This document shows positions 34,161 to 45,768 of a DNA stretch of 64,000 nucleotides, in pieces (the first letter of the stretch is position 1; each line of letters opens with the position of its first letter). The notes below the pieces were generated by a model. The model was not told the origin of the DNA. It saw only the letters and a program-made list of their open reading frames with translations, and did no database searches. The stretch is from positions 72,401,833 through 72,465,832 of the forward strand of contig CM053141.1 of NCBI GenBank assembly GCA_028571685.1, given 5' to 3'. The DNA comes from Heterohyrax brucei. Lineage: Eukaryota > Chordata > Mammalia > Hyracoidea > Procaviidae. The position numbers and the translations under genes were made by a program.

Positions 34161-35206
34161 TGGCCTAGTAGCAGCCCTGAGTATCTTAGTAGATGAGCAG
34201 AATAATAAGGTAATATATTTTCCCTCTGCTTTATTAGTTTGTTCTGGAGAACCTGATCTCTTGGTGTTCTATCATGATCTAATTTTTGCAAAGCCATAAC
34301 ACCAGTGAATTCTAAGTCTTTTACCAGGTTCCCTCTACTACCGCGAAGCCAATTTTGCAGGTGCCTGTTACAGGCTAACAGTCTGATACACCTTCAAACC
34401 ACCTTCCTTAAATATCTGGTAAATGTTTACTAGGAGGAGAGGCTAAGGAGGACTGTGTGGCAGAAGGTTGCAGGATGAGGACTCCGGCAGCAGTGCTCTG
34501 CAGTTTCTCTCTGGTCTCACACTTGGATACTCCATTTAGCTCAAGTTCTGTTAACCCTGAAAGTTCAGCTTAGAAGGTAGTTTAATGACAATCTATTATT
34601 AAGCTTATGATTATATCAATAAATTTTAATCATGATCATAATTACTTTGACATACTCCCTGGGAAAATTTCATTCCCTCTCCTGAAGCAATTTTGAAGGT
34701 AATTTCATCCAGTCACATATAGGATACTTCCTGAGAAGAATTGCAATAAAACCATTTCTTCTATCTTGTCCTGTATTTTGTGATAGTTTGGAATCTCTTG
34801 TAGATTGTCAGTCTGGGTAGTCTCATTGGCCTGTCCCCAAATCTGGCTCTGACTTATTGAGACCCTCAGAGGTCCTATCTGAACAACACTTGTATTCTAT
34901 TGCTTTCATATCCTTTTATGCTCCAACCCCTTCCCTCTCACTGAGGGCCCGCTCTGTACCAGGAATTCTGGTAGCTGTCACAGTTACACAAAGAAAAGTT
35001 AGAAAAAAAGAAAGGTTAGAAAGAAAAATATAGCCCTTGTTTTAAAGAAAAATAATTGCAAAATAATTTTAGTTTCTGTGTTTCATGTTATTAATTCAAC
35101 TGAGATTACCATATTGTAACTTTTTTGAAAGTTCAATTTCTCATTTTGAGTCAGATATTGAGCAAGATTTAATGGGAGCTGTCTCTAAGGTGGCTCTTTA
35201 TACTTC
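34161..35206. other. Intergenic, no recognised gene
   Basis: About 1 kb without a confident repeat or gene. A short MIR/L2-like phrase lies near 34940-34985. Confidence 0.5.
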
Positions 35207-37225
35207 TGTTTTAGTCAGCTAGGGCTGCTCTAACAGAAATACCACAGAGTGGACGGCTTTAACAAAGGAAGGTTTATTCTCACACAGTCTAGTAGGTTGC
35301 AAGTCCATATTCAGGATGTCCGCTCCAGGGAAAGGCTTTCCCCTTGTTGGCTCTGGAGGAAAGTCCAGTATTGCATCAGTCTTTGTCCAGGGAGTGTCTT
35401 GGCGCAGGAACCTCAGGTCTGAAGGACGCGCTCTTCTCCCGGTGCAGATTTCTTGATGGTACGAGGTTCCCAATTCTCCTTGTTTCTCTTTGCTTTTATC
35501 TCTTGCAGGCTGAAGGGATCAAGGGTGGGGCAAGTCACACTCCAGTGAAACTCCCCCTACAGTAGAGCAGGGAAGTAATCCTATGTAGGAATTTACAGCC
35601 CCACCCTAATCCCTTAACATACAGTTTAGCAAAACCACACATTTTGGGGGGACACAATTCAACCAATGACGTCCCACCCTTGCCAGCTAAGCCAAGTGCC
35701 ATAGAGTTGGATCCGACTCATGGCCCACCCTTTGACAACCCAAAAATCATATCACAGAAACGTTTAACACATTCATCTCACCATAGCAAAATCATGTCCA
35801 TTCCATACCAACAGAAGTCTTAAATCAGTTCTAAGTCCAAAATACAAAAATTCTTCTACATCTGTGAAACCTAGAAGGCAAGCTATCTGCTTCTAAAGGT
35901 ACAATGGCAGAATAGGCACAAGTTAGACATTCCATTACAAATGGGAGAAATTGCAGGGAAGGAAGGCATTAGCAGGCAACAGGCAAGTCAACTGAACACA
36001 TTACATTAGCCCTGAAAGCTTTGGAAATACTCTTACATTTTCTGAGATATTCTACACAATGGCACTGCTCTCCAGACTCTAGGTATTGGCCACACTCTGG
36101 ATTCTCAGTGGAGACCCCTGTGCTACAACTCTGCCTTCAAGGCCCACTTGGACAGAAACTCTGCCCCATCAGCTTTAGGAGCACCCTAAGCCCAACTGAG
36201 TGGCAATTCCACCCTTATGAATACAGGATGCCATGGTTCCACCCTTTCAAACCCCTGAGGTCATGGCCATACCTTTTGAGACTGAGGCAGTTCAGCTTCT
36301 CATGCTGTTTGTCTCTTCAGCTTCAGCTTTCTGTGGCCGCTTGGCCCGGGCCTCAGGCCCACATCTGCCCTGCCAGGTAAGTGTTCCAAAGCTTTGTAGC
36401 TCCACTGATTTAAGTGCCCGGAGGCACCGCACTCTTGCTGGAAAGCGTCCTGCCCAAAGGCACTCAGCTCTCTTGCTCTGTGGGTCAGCCAAGGCCAGCT
36501 CCACCGATTTAAGTGCCCAGAGGCACCCTGTTCTGTGAAGAAAGCTCTGTGCAGGCACTGACCTCTCTCGCTCCACAGGTCAGCTCCAGCGCTGCCTCCG
36601 GTTCTGCTGCTGCCGCTGTCACTGCTGCCGGTCCTCCGTTGTTTCTCACCATCTGCACCTTCTTCATTCCTTCTGAATCTTCTATCTGTTCGCAGTTTCA
36701 AAGTGGCTTCCACATTTTAGGTACTTGCTAGAGCAGCACCCCACTCCTTGTACCAAATTCTGTTTTAGTCAGCTAGGGCTGCTCTAACAGGAATACCACA
36801 GAGTGGATGGCTTTAACAAAGGAAGGTTTATTCTTATACAGTCTGGTAGGTTGCAAGTCCATATTCAGGGAGGCCGCTCCAGAGAAAGACTTTCCCCTTG
36901 TCAGCTCTGGAGGAAAGTCCAGTATTGCATCAGCCTTTGTCCAGGGAGTGTCTTGGCGCAGGAACCTCAGGTCTGAAGGACGTGCTTTTCTCCCGGTACA
37001 GATTACTTGATGGTGCAGGTTCCCAATTCTCCTTGTTTCTCTTTGCTTTTATCTCTTGTAGGCTGAAAGGGTTAAGGGTGGGGCAAGTCACACTCCAGTG
37101 AAACTCCCCCTACAGTAGAGCAGGGAAGTAATCCTATGCAGGAATTTACAGCCCCACCCTAATCCTTTAACATACAGTTTAGCGAAACCACACGTTTTGG
37201 GGGGGACACAATTCAACCCATGACA
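35207..37225 (-). mobile_element. MaLR-type LTR retrotransposon with two LTRs, antisense
   Basis: Non-autonomous endogenous LTR element of about 2.0 kb. Two LTRs of about 465 bp (35207-35671 and 36763-37225) in the same inverted orientation flank an internal part of about 1.1 kb. By eye the LTRs are roughly 94-95% identical. On the minus strand the LTR ends ...CTGACTAAAACA and is followed by GAATTTGGTACAAGGAGTGG, the primer-binding region typical of MaLR elements. CTTC (ACTTC if one end base is shared) abuts both outer ends, a 4-5 bp target duplication. There is no pol or env. The internal part holds only a short gag-region open frame (36300-36713, -) with a 33-residue repeat, plus a short SINE fragment at 35684-35726. 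Confidence 0.88.
35684..35726 (-). repeat. Short palindromic AfroSINE-derived element
   Basis: AGCTAAGCCAAGTGCCATAG followed by GAGTTGGATCCGACTC at 35704-35719 (one base off a perfect palindrome), then ATGGCCCACCC. It lies in the MaLR internal region. Confidence 0.7.
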
Positions 37226-37747
37226 CTTCTATCTTATACTGGTTGATTTTTTTTTTTTAAGACCCCTACTTTCAAACAAAGGCATGAGGACTGCAAAGTG
37301 AAGAGACAAGGATCAGCAGAACATACACTATGTTTCAAGACTTTTGAGTACAGGTGATAATGGCCTGCATTCTTTCTGGGATGTCATCAGGAAGTTGCTT
37401 CTCCTGCTAATATTTTGTCATGGTTAATGGCTTGTGCAAGTTGGGAAACAACAGAATGAGAATTGTAGTACTGCTGCCCTTTTTGGTTCTTATTCTATTA
37501 AGCATTCTAATCACTAATACTTTTTATGCTTCTCTTAATGAGTTCAACTTGGGAATAAAAGTTGAATATTTTAAGCTAAGTATATACAGAAATTGATTCC
37601 TGCCCCCAAACATTTCAGTTGTCAGGGCAGAAGAGGCAAAATGAAAATACTGGTTGGTATCTCATACACTGACAAACAGAATATTCAAAATGCATGAGGT
37701 TTTAGAGTAAGAGTTTGGCATTCCAAAAATAAAAAGTCAGGTCTCTT
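37226..37747. other. Intergenic, no recognised gene
   Basis: No gene or clear repeat apart from a T-run near 37246. Confidence 0.5.
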
Positions 37748-37761
37748 CTTGGGTATCTTTT

Positions 37762-38412
37762 TATTATCATAATTAAGTGAAAGCATACAGCCCAAATCAA
37801 TTTTGCATGCCTGCCTGTCTGCAGCTCCATCTGCTCTCCTCAGTCTGCAACAGCACACTCCTCCTTTTCACGCTTTACTACTAATATCCTCTTAACAAAT
37901 AACCTGTCCCCTCCTCTCCATCCTCTCCTCTCCCTTCTAGCAAGAAGCCGGTAGGACAGCCTCCTATAAATGTATGAAATCATAAAGCACACACACTACA
38001 TACTCACATTGTGTCCCAGAGTCCAGTCCATTCTTTTCTGAAGAGTTGACTTCAGTACTGGTTTCAGGTCTGGGGCAGCAGCAAGTCCACAGGCCATGTT
38101 CCCAGAGGACCCTCCAAGCTGTTGGATCACCAATTCCAATCCTTTAGCAGAGTTCTTGAACTGTACACCTCCTTCTTTCTAGCTACATCAGGGACTCTAC
38201 ATTGTGTCCCGCATCATGGCTGCCTTCGGTGGTGGCCAGGCACCATCTGGTTCTTTCGGTCTGATGCTGATATAGTCTCCCATTTATGTGGGTCCTTCTG
38301 TCTCCTGGACTCATTTTTCCTTGTGTCTTTGATGTTCTCCATCATCATCTGTTCCAGATGGGTTGGGACCACTTGATGTTCCTCAGAGGGCAGCTTGCTA
38401 GCTTTTAAGACC
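37762..38412 (-). mobile_element. 5'-truncated L1 3'UTR, antisense, with perfect 14-bp TSD
   Basis: TTATTATCATAATTAAGTGA, CTGCAGCTCCATCTGCTCTC, GGCCAGGCACCATCTGGTTC and AGCTTGCTAGCTTTTAAGAC. CTTGGGTATCTTTT is repeated exactly at 37748-37761 and 38413-38426, proving a discrete insertion. Confidence 0.92.
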
Positions 38413-38530
38413 CTTGGGTATCTTTTCAAATTTTTTTTCCCACAAGTTATAAACTGGTGGCCATCAAGCTAATGTGGCCTAACTTACGTTTAAAAAAATC
38501 CTGAATTAGTTGACAGCATTTGATAATTGG

Positions 38531-38745
38531 GAAAGGAGTTCTGCTGGTACAGTGGTTAAGGGTTCAGCTGCTAACCAAAAGTTCGGTGGCTAGAATTCAC
38601 CAGCAGCTCCTTAAGAGAAAAGACCTGGTTACCTGCTCCCATAATGATTACGTAGCCTTAGAAACCTGATGTGACAGTTCTACTCTGCTATACAGTGTTG
38701 CCATGAGTCAACATCAACTTGATAGCACACAACAACAACAATTGT
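38531..38745 (+). repeat. AfroSINE, long form
   Basis: TTCTGCTGGTACAGTGGTTA, CTGCTAACCAAAAGTTCGG, the long-form insert (AAGACCTGGTTACCTGCTCC) and a tail ending CAACAACAACAATTG. Confidence 0.9.
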
Positions 38746-39084
38746 CGGGAAACTGCCCATAAAAATCTGCTTTTCAGCTTCATTCACAAATTTGGAAAAT
38801 TGGGCTCACATTCCTGTGTGACAACAATCAACTAAACCCTAGTGCCAGCTGTTTAAGACAGGCATTTGGGCTGTCACCACCTAGCTGCCTCCCCTACCTC
38901 AAGGTAAGATGCCTCACCCTGTTTACACAAAGCTCAAGTGGTATATGCAAATTTCCTATTACTTGTGGATAAAGGGTAAAATAGTGGATCAAATGGTAAA
39001 TAATGAAAACTCAAGGTGTAGGCATTCCATCTGACCCATGGTCAGAAGGTATGAGCCCCCTCATTCTTTTTTAGCAATTTTAAG

Positions 39085-39835
39085 TACTGATTTTTCTTTT
39101 TTTTTAAACTACGCTTTACCTAAAGGTCAACAGAGCAAATCAGTCTCTCATTAAAAAATTAATAATACTATTTAGTGATACAGGTCGCCCGATGATATGT
39201 CAACACTCTACCCTTCTCCAGACAGGTTACAAATTTCCACTCATCCAGCTTTCCTATCCCTTTCAGCTGTCTCATCCTGGTCACTGGGCTGGTGTGCCCA
39301 TTTCGTTTTGCATACACGAGCATGATTGAGATACACGTATTCTTGTTTATGGACCTGTCTAATCTTTGGTTAAAGTGTGAATCTCAGGAGTGACTTCAGT
39401 ACTGAGTTAAAAAGGTGTTTGGGGGCCCAATTCTCGGGGCTTCTGCAGTTTGTCCGGTCAGTAAATCTGGTCATTATTTTTTTTTGGTGGGTTAAGACTG
39501 TTGTACATTTTTCTCCAGCACTGCACAAGACTCTTTACTATGATTCATGTCAGATCTGTCAGTGGAGGCAGCCAGGCACCATCTAGTTGTGCTGGACTCA
39601 GCCTGGTGGAGGCTATGGTCTTTGTTGTTCATTACTTCTCTGAACTAGTCCTTTCTTGAGCCTGACGGTCTTCATTCTCCCTTCACCCAGGTGGGGTGTG
39701 ACCAGTGGAATGTTTTAAGATGGCAGCCTGCAAGCTTTTAAAACCCTGGAGGCTACTCACCAATGTAGAATATTTTCTTTCTAAACTATGTTAAGCCAAT
39801 TTAGATGTCCCGAGACCATGCTCTCCAGCCCTCAA
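39085..39835 (-). mobile_element. L1 3'UTR of another subfamily, antisense
   Basis: TTTACCTAAAGGTCAACAGA, GGGCTGGTGTGCCCATTTCG, GACCTGTCTAATCTTTGG, GTCTGGTCATTATTTTT-like text, CAGGCACCATCTAGTTGTGC and GATGTCCCGAGACCATGCTC. It ends just upstream of the PIK3R1 CpG island. Confidence 0.8.
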
Positions 39836-39899
39836 TAAGTAACGATTAATAAACGAAGAATCTGTATTTGAAAACTAACAAACTTAAGACAATTACTGC

Positions 39900-41700
39900 C
39901 ACGTGCCCTTTCCCTGTCCCACCCCGTGAGGAATCACGGGCCAAGGTCGGTCAGAGCAGCTTTGGCTTTTAGTTGCTCGTCATCTCGGTGCTGGAAAGGA
40001 TTAGCCAGTTTAAGACCTCCTCATAAAACTCGCTTTCCTTCTCGGAGACCCCCCCTGTCTTCCAGTGTTTGCAGTGCTACCGGCGGCTCCAAGAATTCGC
40101 TTCAGGAAGCGCGTGTTGGTCCCTCGGGTTTACCCTTTCACCCCTCCTCACCCCCGGGGCGCCACTCAAGGTGGCGTGGACTTTCCCGCTCACTCCGGTG
40201 GCGTGCTGGAGAGACTAGGAATTGCAAGGCCTTCTGCTTTGACAATTCGTGAAATCCAAGTCCTCCCAACCCCAGTCCGTATGCTGGGGTGCTGGGGGCT
40301 GGGAAGATTCTGGGATTTCTTTTTCAAGTTACTCTGATTAGAGCAGAGGCTAGACTTCAGAGAGGTCCGAACTTGTTCCGGACTTCCTTTCATCCCCTCC
40401 ATCTCTTGTCCCCGGGGCAGGCAAGCTTGCTGGGGCGAGCAGCCAGGAGAAGACGCCCGGCAGCCGGCTGCGTCCGCCACAGGCGGGCAGCAGCCGGGCA
40501 GACCAGGGGTCGCCGCAGACTCGGAGACCTCCGCGGCGAAGAACGCGCGCACCCAGGCGCCCCGGGGCATCCCTTGCGAAAGACAAGGCCGGAGGGCAGC
40601 AGGAGGGGTCTGCGGTGCCGGATCTCCGCCACCCGCTGGCCCCCGGGCTTCTTGGCCAGCGCGGTGAGTGGCAGCGGCGGAGGGCGAGGCGCGGGGGACT
40701 GGGGCGGAGACGCGGCCGCTGGTTGGCTTGAGCTCGGGGGCGGGGAGCACGGGGCGGGCCGGAGGCGGGGCAGCGCCGGGAGCTGGGGCTGCGGGCGCAC
40801 GGAGAGGAGTCGCGGGCAGCTGGAGCGGAGTTGGAGGAAGCGGCGGCCGCAGAAAGGCGGCGGGGGAGCGTGTTGGAGACCGAGAGCCCGGATCAGAAGA
40901 GCCTGCGGGTCAGTGCTGGGTCGGAGGCGCGTTGGAACCGTGCGTACGAGAGGCCGTCACTGCAGCCCGAGCCTCACAGAGGAAGGAAGCCGGCCGGCGG
41001 GGGAGGTAGGCGGCGGCATGTCCGGGTGTGTGTGCTCGGGAGGGGGAGGTGGTGCCTGCGTGCGCTGTCGCCGCTCTCTTCCTGTCACCAGCAGCCGCTT
41101 CTGCTGCAGAGCCGATCCAGGAGAAGCAGAACAGGCGCTGGACCTCCCCGCCGCTGGTATCCACCACCCGCTGGGGGCAGCTGCAGGTCCCGCGCCCTTG
41201 CTCCACTCGGCGTGAGCGGCCGGAGCGCTCCAGGCACGCACTTGGTTCCCGTTTTCCCAGCCCTCGGCCGAGCTGGTTTTGCATACCGCCGAGCGCTTCC
41301 GTCCCTGGAATTACAGGCGTGCGCATGGAGCTTGCCCCCTCCCTTCCGTCACTGCACACTTCCGAGGGTCCCCACTGTCTCTTTGCTGCAGTTTTCCAGG
41401 GTTACCCCCCAGAGTGGAGCGCCCTGGCCGCTGCCTTTGCGTTGTCGGGAAAGAGCGGTTCCTGACCCCTCAGCGCGCCGGGTGCAGACAGAGTCGCAGC
41501 CCCATCGCTTCCCCGGGGCGGGCGGGGCGACGGTGGTCCCCGGAGCTCTCCCCTCAGCCCCCGCCCTCCGAAGTTTGCCGCCCTCCTCTTCCGGGGTGGG
41601 GAAGTCCGCCTCGGGGCGGTTGGTTGCCGGGGCCCTAACTCGCCGCCTAGTGCCGACGGGGCTAGGGCAGATTGTTGGAGGGATGTTGAATAGGATCTTG
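39900..41700 (+). promoter_or_regulatory. PIK3R1: CpG island promoter of PIK3R1
   Basis: The only strongly GC-rich, CpG-dense stretch in the window, densest from about 40,380 to 41,690. It contains several Sp1-type GC boxes (GGGGCGGGCC at 40751-40760, GGAGGCGGGG at 40761-40770, GGGCGGGCGGGGCG near 41517-41530) and no obvious TATA box, as expected for a broadly expressed signalling gene. It lies about 12-13 kb upstream of the first coding exon on the same strand. It is free of recognised retroelements, in contrast to both flanks. Long open frames here (40289-41215, 40831-41952 and several on -) arise from low stop-codon density in GC-rich DNA. Confidence 0.88.
40400..40663 (+). other. PIK3R1: Candidate untranslated exon 1 of PIK3R1
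   Basis: The best splice donor in the island is GCG|GTGAGTGG with GT at 40664, a perfect GTGAGT. An untranslated first exon ending at 40663 and joining to 53142 would give the usual layout of the full-length p85alpha transcript. The start site cannot be read from sequence; 40400 is a placeholder. Weaker alternative donors are GCGG|GTCAGT (about 40909) and GGCG|GTGAGA (about 41733), so alternative first exons are possible. Confidence 0.5.
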
Positions 41701-42129
41701 GAATCGCCCGGAAATCCAGATTTTTGTAAGGCGGTGAGAGACTGGAGGGACCTACCCAGCAATATGGAGCCGGTTGGGGAGGGTGAGGGAGTGTGCAAGG
41801 CCGAACTAAAATATCATGGGGAATTGTCTCGAAGCTGCAGCTCTAACACGTCCACTTCAGAAACTACTCTTCAGATCACGAGACAAAGGGAACAGAAAAG
41901 CTCAGGTCAAATGCCCCAGTACAGGAATGTACTTTTGGTAGTCAGAATTTGAGCTTGAAATGCGAGAGTGTTAGTGGAATGGCTGTTACATGTTGAATGC
42001 AGTGTGTGTGTTAACTGGATCAGAAGGAAATTCTCTTTCCTCTCTGGGTGCTGATAACATCAGAAAGGTCTCACTGCCGCCGTTAATTCCTGTATGACTT
42101 TATGCTGTATTGGAGGATTTTCTGACTTT

Positions 42130-43962
42130 AGAAGCAGTGTTGTTATTAGGTGCCATGGAGTCAGTTCCGACTCATAGAAACCCTCTGTGGGAGAAAACCA
42201 AACACTGCCCGCTTCAGCACCACCCTCACAGTCCTTGCTGTTGAGCTCATTGTTGCAGTCACTGTGTCAGTCCCTCTCCTTGAGGGTTTTCCTCTTTTTG
42301 GCTGACCAAGATATCCTTCTCCAGTGTTTGATCCCTTCTGATAACATGTCCAACGGTAAGTGAGCGGAAAATGTCTTGCCATCCTTGCTTCTAAGGAAGA
42401 TTCTGGCTGTACTTACTCCAAGACAGATTTTCTGGCAGTCAGTGGTATATTCAGTCTTCTTCATCAGCACTGTATTTAAAGGCGTGAATTCTTTGATCTT
42501 ACTTATTCATTGTCCAGCTTTTGCATGCATGCGATACTGTAGTTTGAGTCAGATGCGCCTTAGACCTCAAGGTGACATTTTTGGTGTTTAATACTCTAAA
42601 GAGGTCTTTTGCAGCAGATTTACCCAGTGCAGTATGTCATTTGATTTCTTGATTGCTGCTTCCCTGGACAGTGGATCCAAGTAAAATGAAACCCTTGACA
42701 ACTTCAGATTTTCTATGTTTATGGTGGTATTGCTTTTGGGCCCAGTTGTGAGGATATTTGTTTTCTTTATGTTAGGATGTAATCCATACTGAAGTGAGTG
42801 CTTCGATTCTGCCTCATTTTCAGCAAGCAAAATTGTGTCTTCTGCATATTGGAAGTTGCTTATGAGTCTTCCTCCAATCCTGTTGCCGTGTTCTTCTTCT
42901 AATAGTCCAACTTCTCGAATTATCTTACCAGCATGCAGCCTAAATAAGTATGTCAAGAGAATACAACCCCAGCACGCACCTTTCCTGACTCAAAGTCTTG
43001 TTCTGCTGAAACAGCTGCTTCTTGGTCTGTGTGCAGGGCTCCGCTTAAGCACAGTTAAATGTTCTGGAATTCCCATTCTTTGTAATGTTAACCCATAATT
43101 TGTTGTGATTGAAACAGTTGAAGTCCTTTACATAGTCAATCAAATGTAGGGAAATTTTCTGTATTCTTTGCTCTCAGCCAAGATCCATCAGACATCAGCA
43201 GTGTTATCCCTTGTTCCATGTACTCTTCTGAATCCAGTTTGAATCGGGCAGTTCCTTGTAGATGCACTGCTGTTAACTGTTTTTGAATGATCTTCAGCAA
43301 AATTATGTCTGTGTGATATTTATGATAGTGTTCTGTAATTTCTGTGTTTTGTTAGATCACTTGTTTTTGTAGTAGCTGTGTATATGGATGCCTTCCAGTT
43401 GGTTGGCTAGGTAGCTGTAGTCTTCCACTTTCTTGGCATGGGCAGGTAAGTACCTCCAGTGCTACGTGCCTTTGTTGAAACATCTCAGTTGGTATTATTT
43501 CAGTTCCTGGAGACTTGTTTTTCACCAGTGCCTTCCTTCATTGCAGCTTGGACTTCTTCCTTCAGTACCATCGGTTCTTGATCTTATCATACCTCCTGAA
43601 ATGATGGACCAGTTCTTTTTGGTACTGTGTCTCTGTATTCATTCCTTCCGTCTTCTTTTGATGCTTCCTGCATTGTTCAGTATCTTGCCCATAGAATCCT
43701 TCAGTTTTTCAATTTGAGGCTTAATTTTTTTCCTTCACTTCTATGAGCTTGAGAAATATTGAGTGTGTTATTTTTGGTTTTCTAACTTCAAAACTTTACA
43801 CATTTCATTATATTACTGTTTTGTCTTCTTGAGCCACCCTTTGAAATACTCTGTTCAGCTCTTTTACTTCATTTCTTCTCTTTGCTTTAGATACTGTACT
43901 TTCAAGGGCAAGTTTTAGAGTCTCTTCTGACATCCATTTTGGTCTTTTTTTCTTTTAAATGA
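42130..43962 (-). mobile_element. RTE-clade LINE, antisense, with reverse transcriptase remnant
   Basis: About 1.8 kb of an RTE (BovB-like) retrotransposon in the leader intron of PIK3R1. The inverted 3' end (TTGTTATTAGGTGCCATGG) is at 42130. On the minus strand 42956-42588 reads YLFRLHAGKIIREVGLLEEE, a glycine-rich GGRLISNF segment, then QYAEDTILLAENEA. The latter is the reverse-transcriptase catalytic box, in which YADD has become YAED. Further upstream on that strand (toward 43960) the frame is broken repeatedly. The 5' part with the endonuclease is missing. Dead element. Confidence 0.9.
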
Positions 43963-45603
43963 TGGAAGTGAAGGGAATCCATCCCCCCCACCCCGTTCTT
44001 TTCTTCTTTGATGTTTGGTGTGAAGTATATACGGATAAAGCAGTTTTGGGTTTTGAATGCAGCATAAGATTATCATTTCAATGTAACAAGGTTGAAGTTT
44101 GGGTTGTTAGGTGACAGACTCACAAAGCTTATTGACCAAGGCTTTATGTGAACTTATGTTTTAATATTTTACTAGCTTGTGTTGTATCTTGGCAACTTTA
44201 AACATAGTTGGGTATGTGTTTGGATACTTTTTTTTGTTACCAGCTAGGCAGTGAGTTTGGGTTTTTTGGTTTTTCTCAGAGTAATTAAGGTTCAAAATGT
44301 GAGTTATTAGGAACTACACAGAAGGTCACAAATACTGTTGGAAAAGAAAAAAGTTTGTCACTAGCTATTTTTGATAGATTACACCATTCTTGGGATAACC
44401 CATTTAAAGCAAACAAATGATAGTCTTCTTAGGGACAAAGGTTGCTTAAACTTGTGGAGAGCAAATATTTTGCCATAAACAAGAAAATACGCTATGAGAG
44501 ATTTCTGTTTATTTATTTTTGGTCCCACTAAGATGTAGATATGTGACATAGCAAACTTTGCTGATAACTGGGATTTCAGAGTCCAAGGCTTAAACTGAAA
44601 AGACCAGTAGAGGAGGCACCTTTTCTTGCAGAAATACTGTGTATTGTCACTGCTGGCTTCTTCAACTTCTTTATGCATTTGCTAGTTGGGTGGTAAGTCC
44701 TTCTCCTAGTATTGTAGGTAAATTGGTATGAATGGGAGAAACTTTTATGTACCTGATACAAATTTTCAAAGTGTTATGTGCATTTTGTCTTAACTTCTTG
44801 CTTTGGGGCCCATTCTTGTCAGTTGCTGTAGACTCTGCAGTTTACACACTGATATCTGCTGCTCCATCTGCTTTTTTGGAGATTTTACTGTGCTTCATCA
44901 CACACAGTCGAATGTAAAAAAGCGGTTCATTTCTCAGTGCTTAAATATATTGTCTTTTTTTTTTTTTTTTTAGCTATTTCTTAAGTTTAAGTTTAGGGAA
45001 ATCCCATGGTGTAAAGTTGGTTTGGGGAAGCAGAAGTGATACAGTAAGTTATAGGTAATACATATTTTGTTAAGTGGCAGATTTTTGAATATTACTGGGG
45101 AGGGATGCTTGTGGGTGGTAGTGTGGTGGTGGTGGTATGCATTTAGCTTCTTGAAGTGTGGAGTGCACCTACGCTGATTTTTGAGGGGCTTTGAGTCTTA
45201 AATGAGAACCTCCTCGTCTCATGCAAATGTTGTACAGTTAAAAATTGTTGACTCTTTAAATTTTCCCATGAATGCCATGTAAGTTTTAGGTGGGTCTGAA
45301 TTGATTCAGTGGCAATTCAGTATCTGTTGTTAGGTAGTTCAGGGCAGTATTCTAAAAAGTCACTCTAAGAGATTGTCCATACACTCACTGAAACAGCAAC
45401 AGCACTAGTTCAAATTTTAGTGTGTTTGTGTCTTGTAATTTGCAAGGTGTGTTTTATTAAATGAAGTGATGACGAATGAGAGCATTGAAAAAGATTTTTA
45501 CGGTGAGGTTGGTTAGAGAAAACAGATGTTTGGGCTTTTGTCCTCTCACATTTGAGACACACACAGTGCAGGAGAAAATAGGAAGTGCTTAAGTATTAAT
45601 ACA

Positions 45604-45768
45604 TTGCTCTGTGTGGCATGGTGGTTAAGTGCTGTGGCTGCTCACTTTAAAGGTCAGCAGTTCGAATCCATCAGGGGCTCCGTGGAGGCCCCTGATGGAC
45701 AGTTCTGCTGTGTCCTTTAAGATCACTGTGAGTCAGGATTGACTCAATAGCATTGGGCTTGGTTTTGT
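45604..45768 (+). repeat. AfroSINE
   Basis: GTGTGGCATGGTGGTTAAGT, GTCAGCAGTTCGAATCCATC and GAGTCAGGATTGACTCAATA, ending GGGCTTGGTTTTG. B box nearly perfect. Confidence 0.93.

Noticed and set aside
36300-36713. 137-codon minus-strand open frame as a possible gene
   Set aside because: It is the gag-region remnant of the MaLR-type element, between its two LTRs, with an internal 33-residue repeat.
40831-41952. 373-codon and 308-codon (40289-41215) open frames on +, plus several on -, in the CpG island
   Set aside because: Composition is Arg/Gly/Pro/Ser-rich in every frame and on both strands, as expected where GC-rich DNA lacks stop codons. No domain is recognisable, and a good splice donor lies inside.
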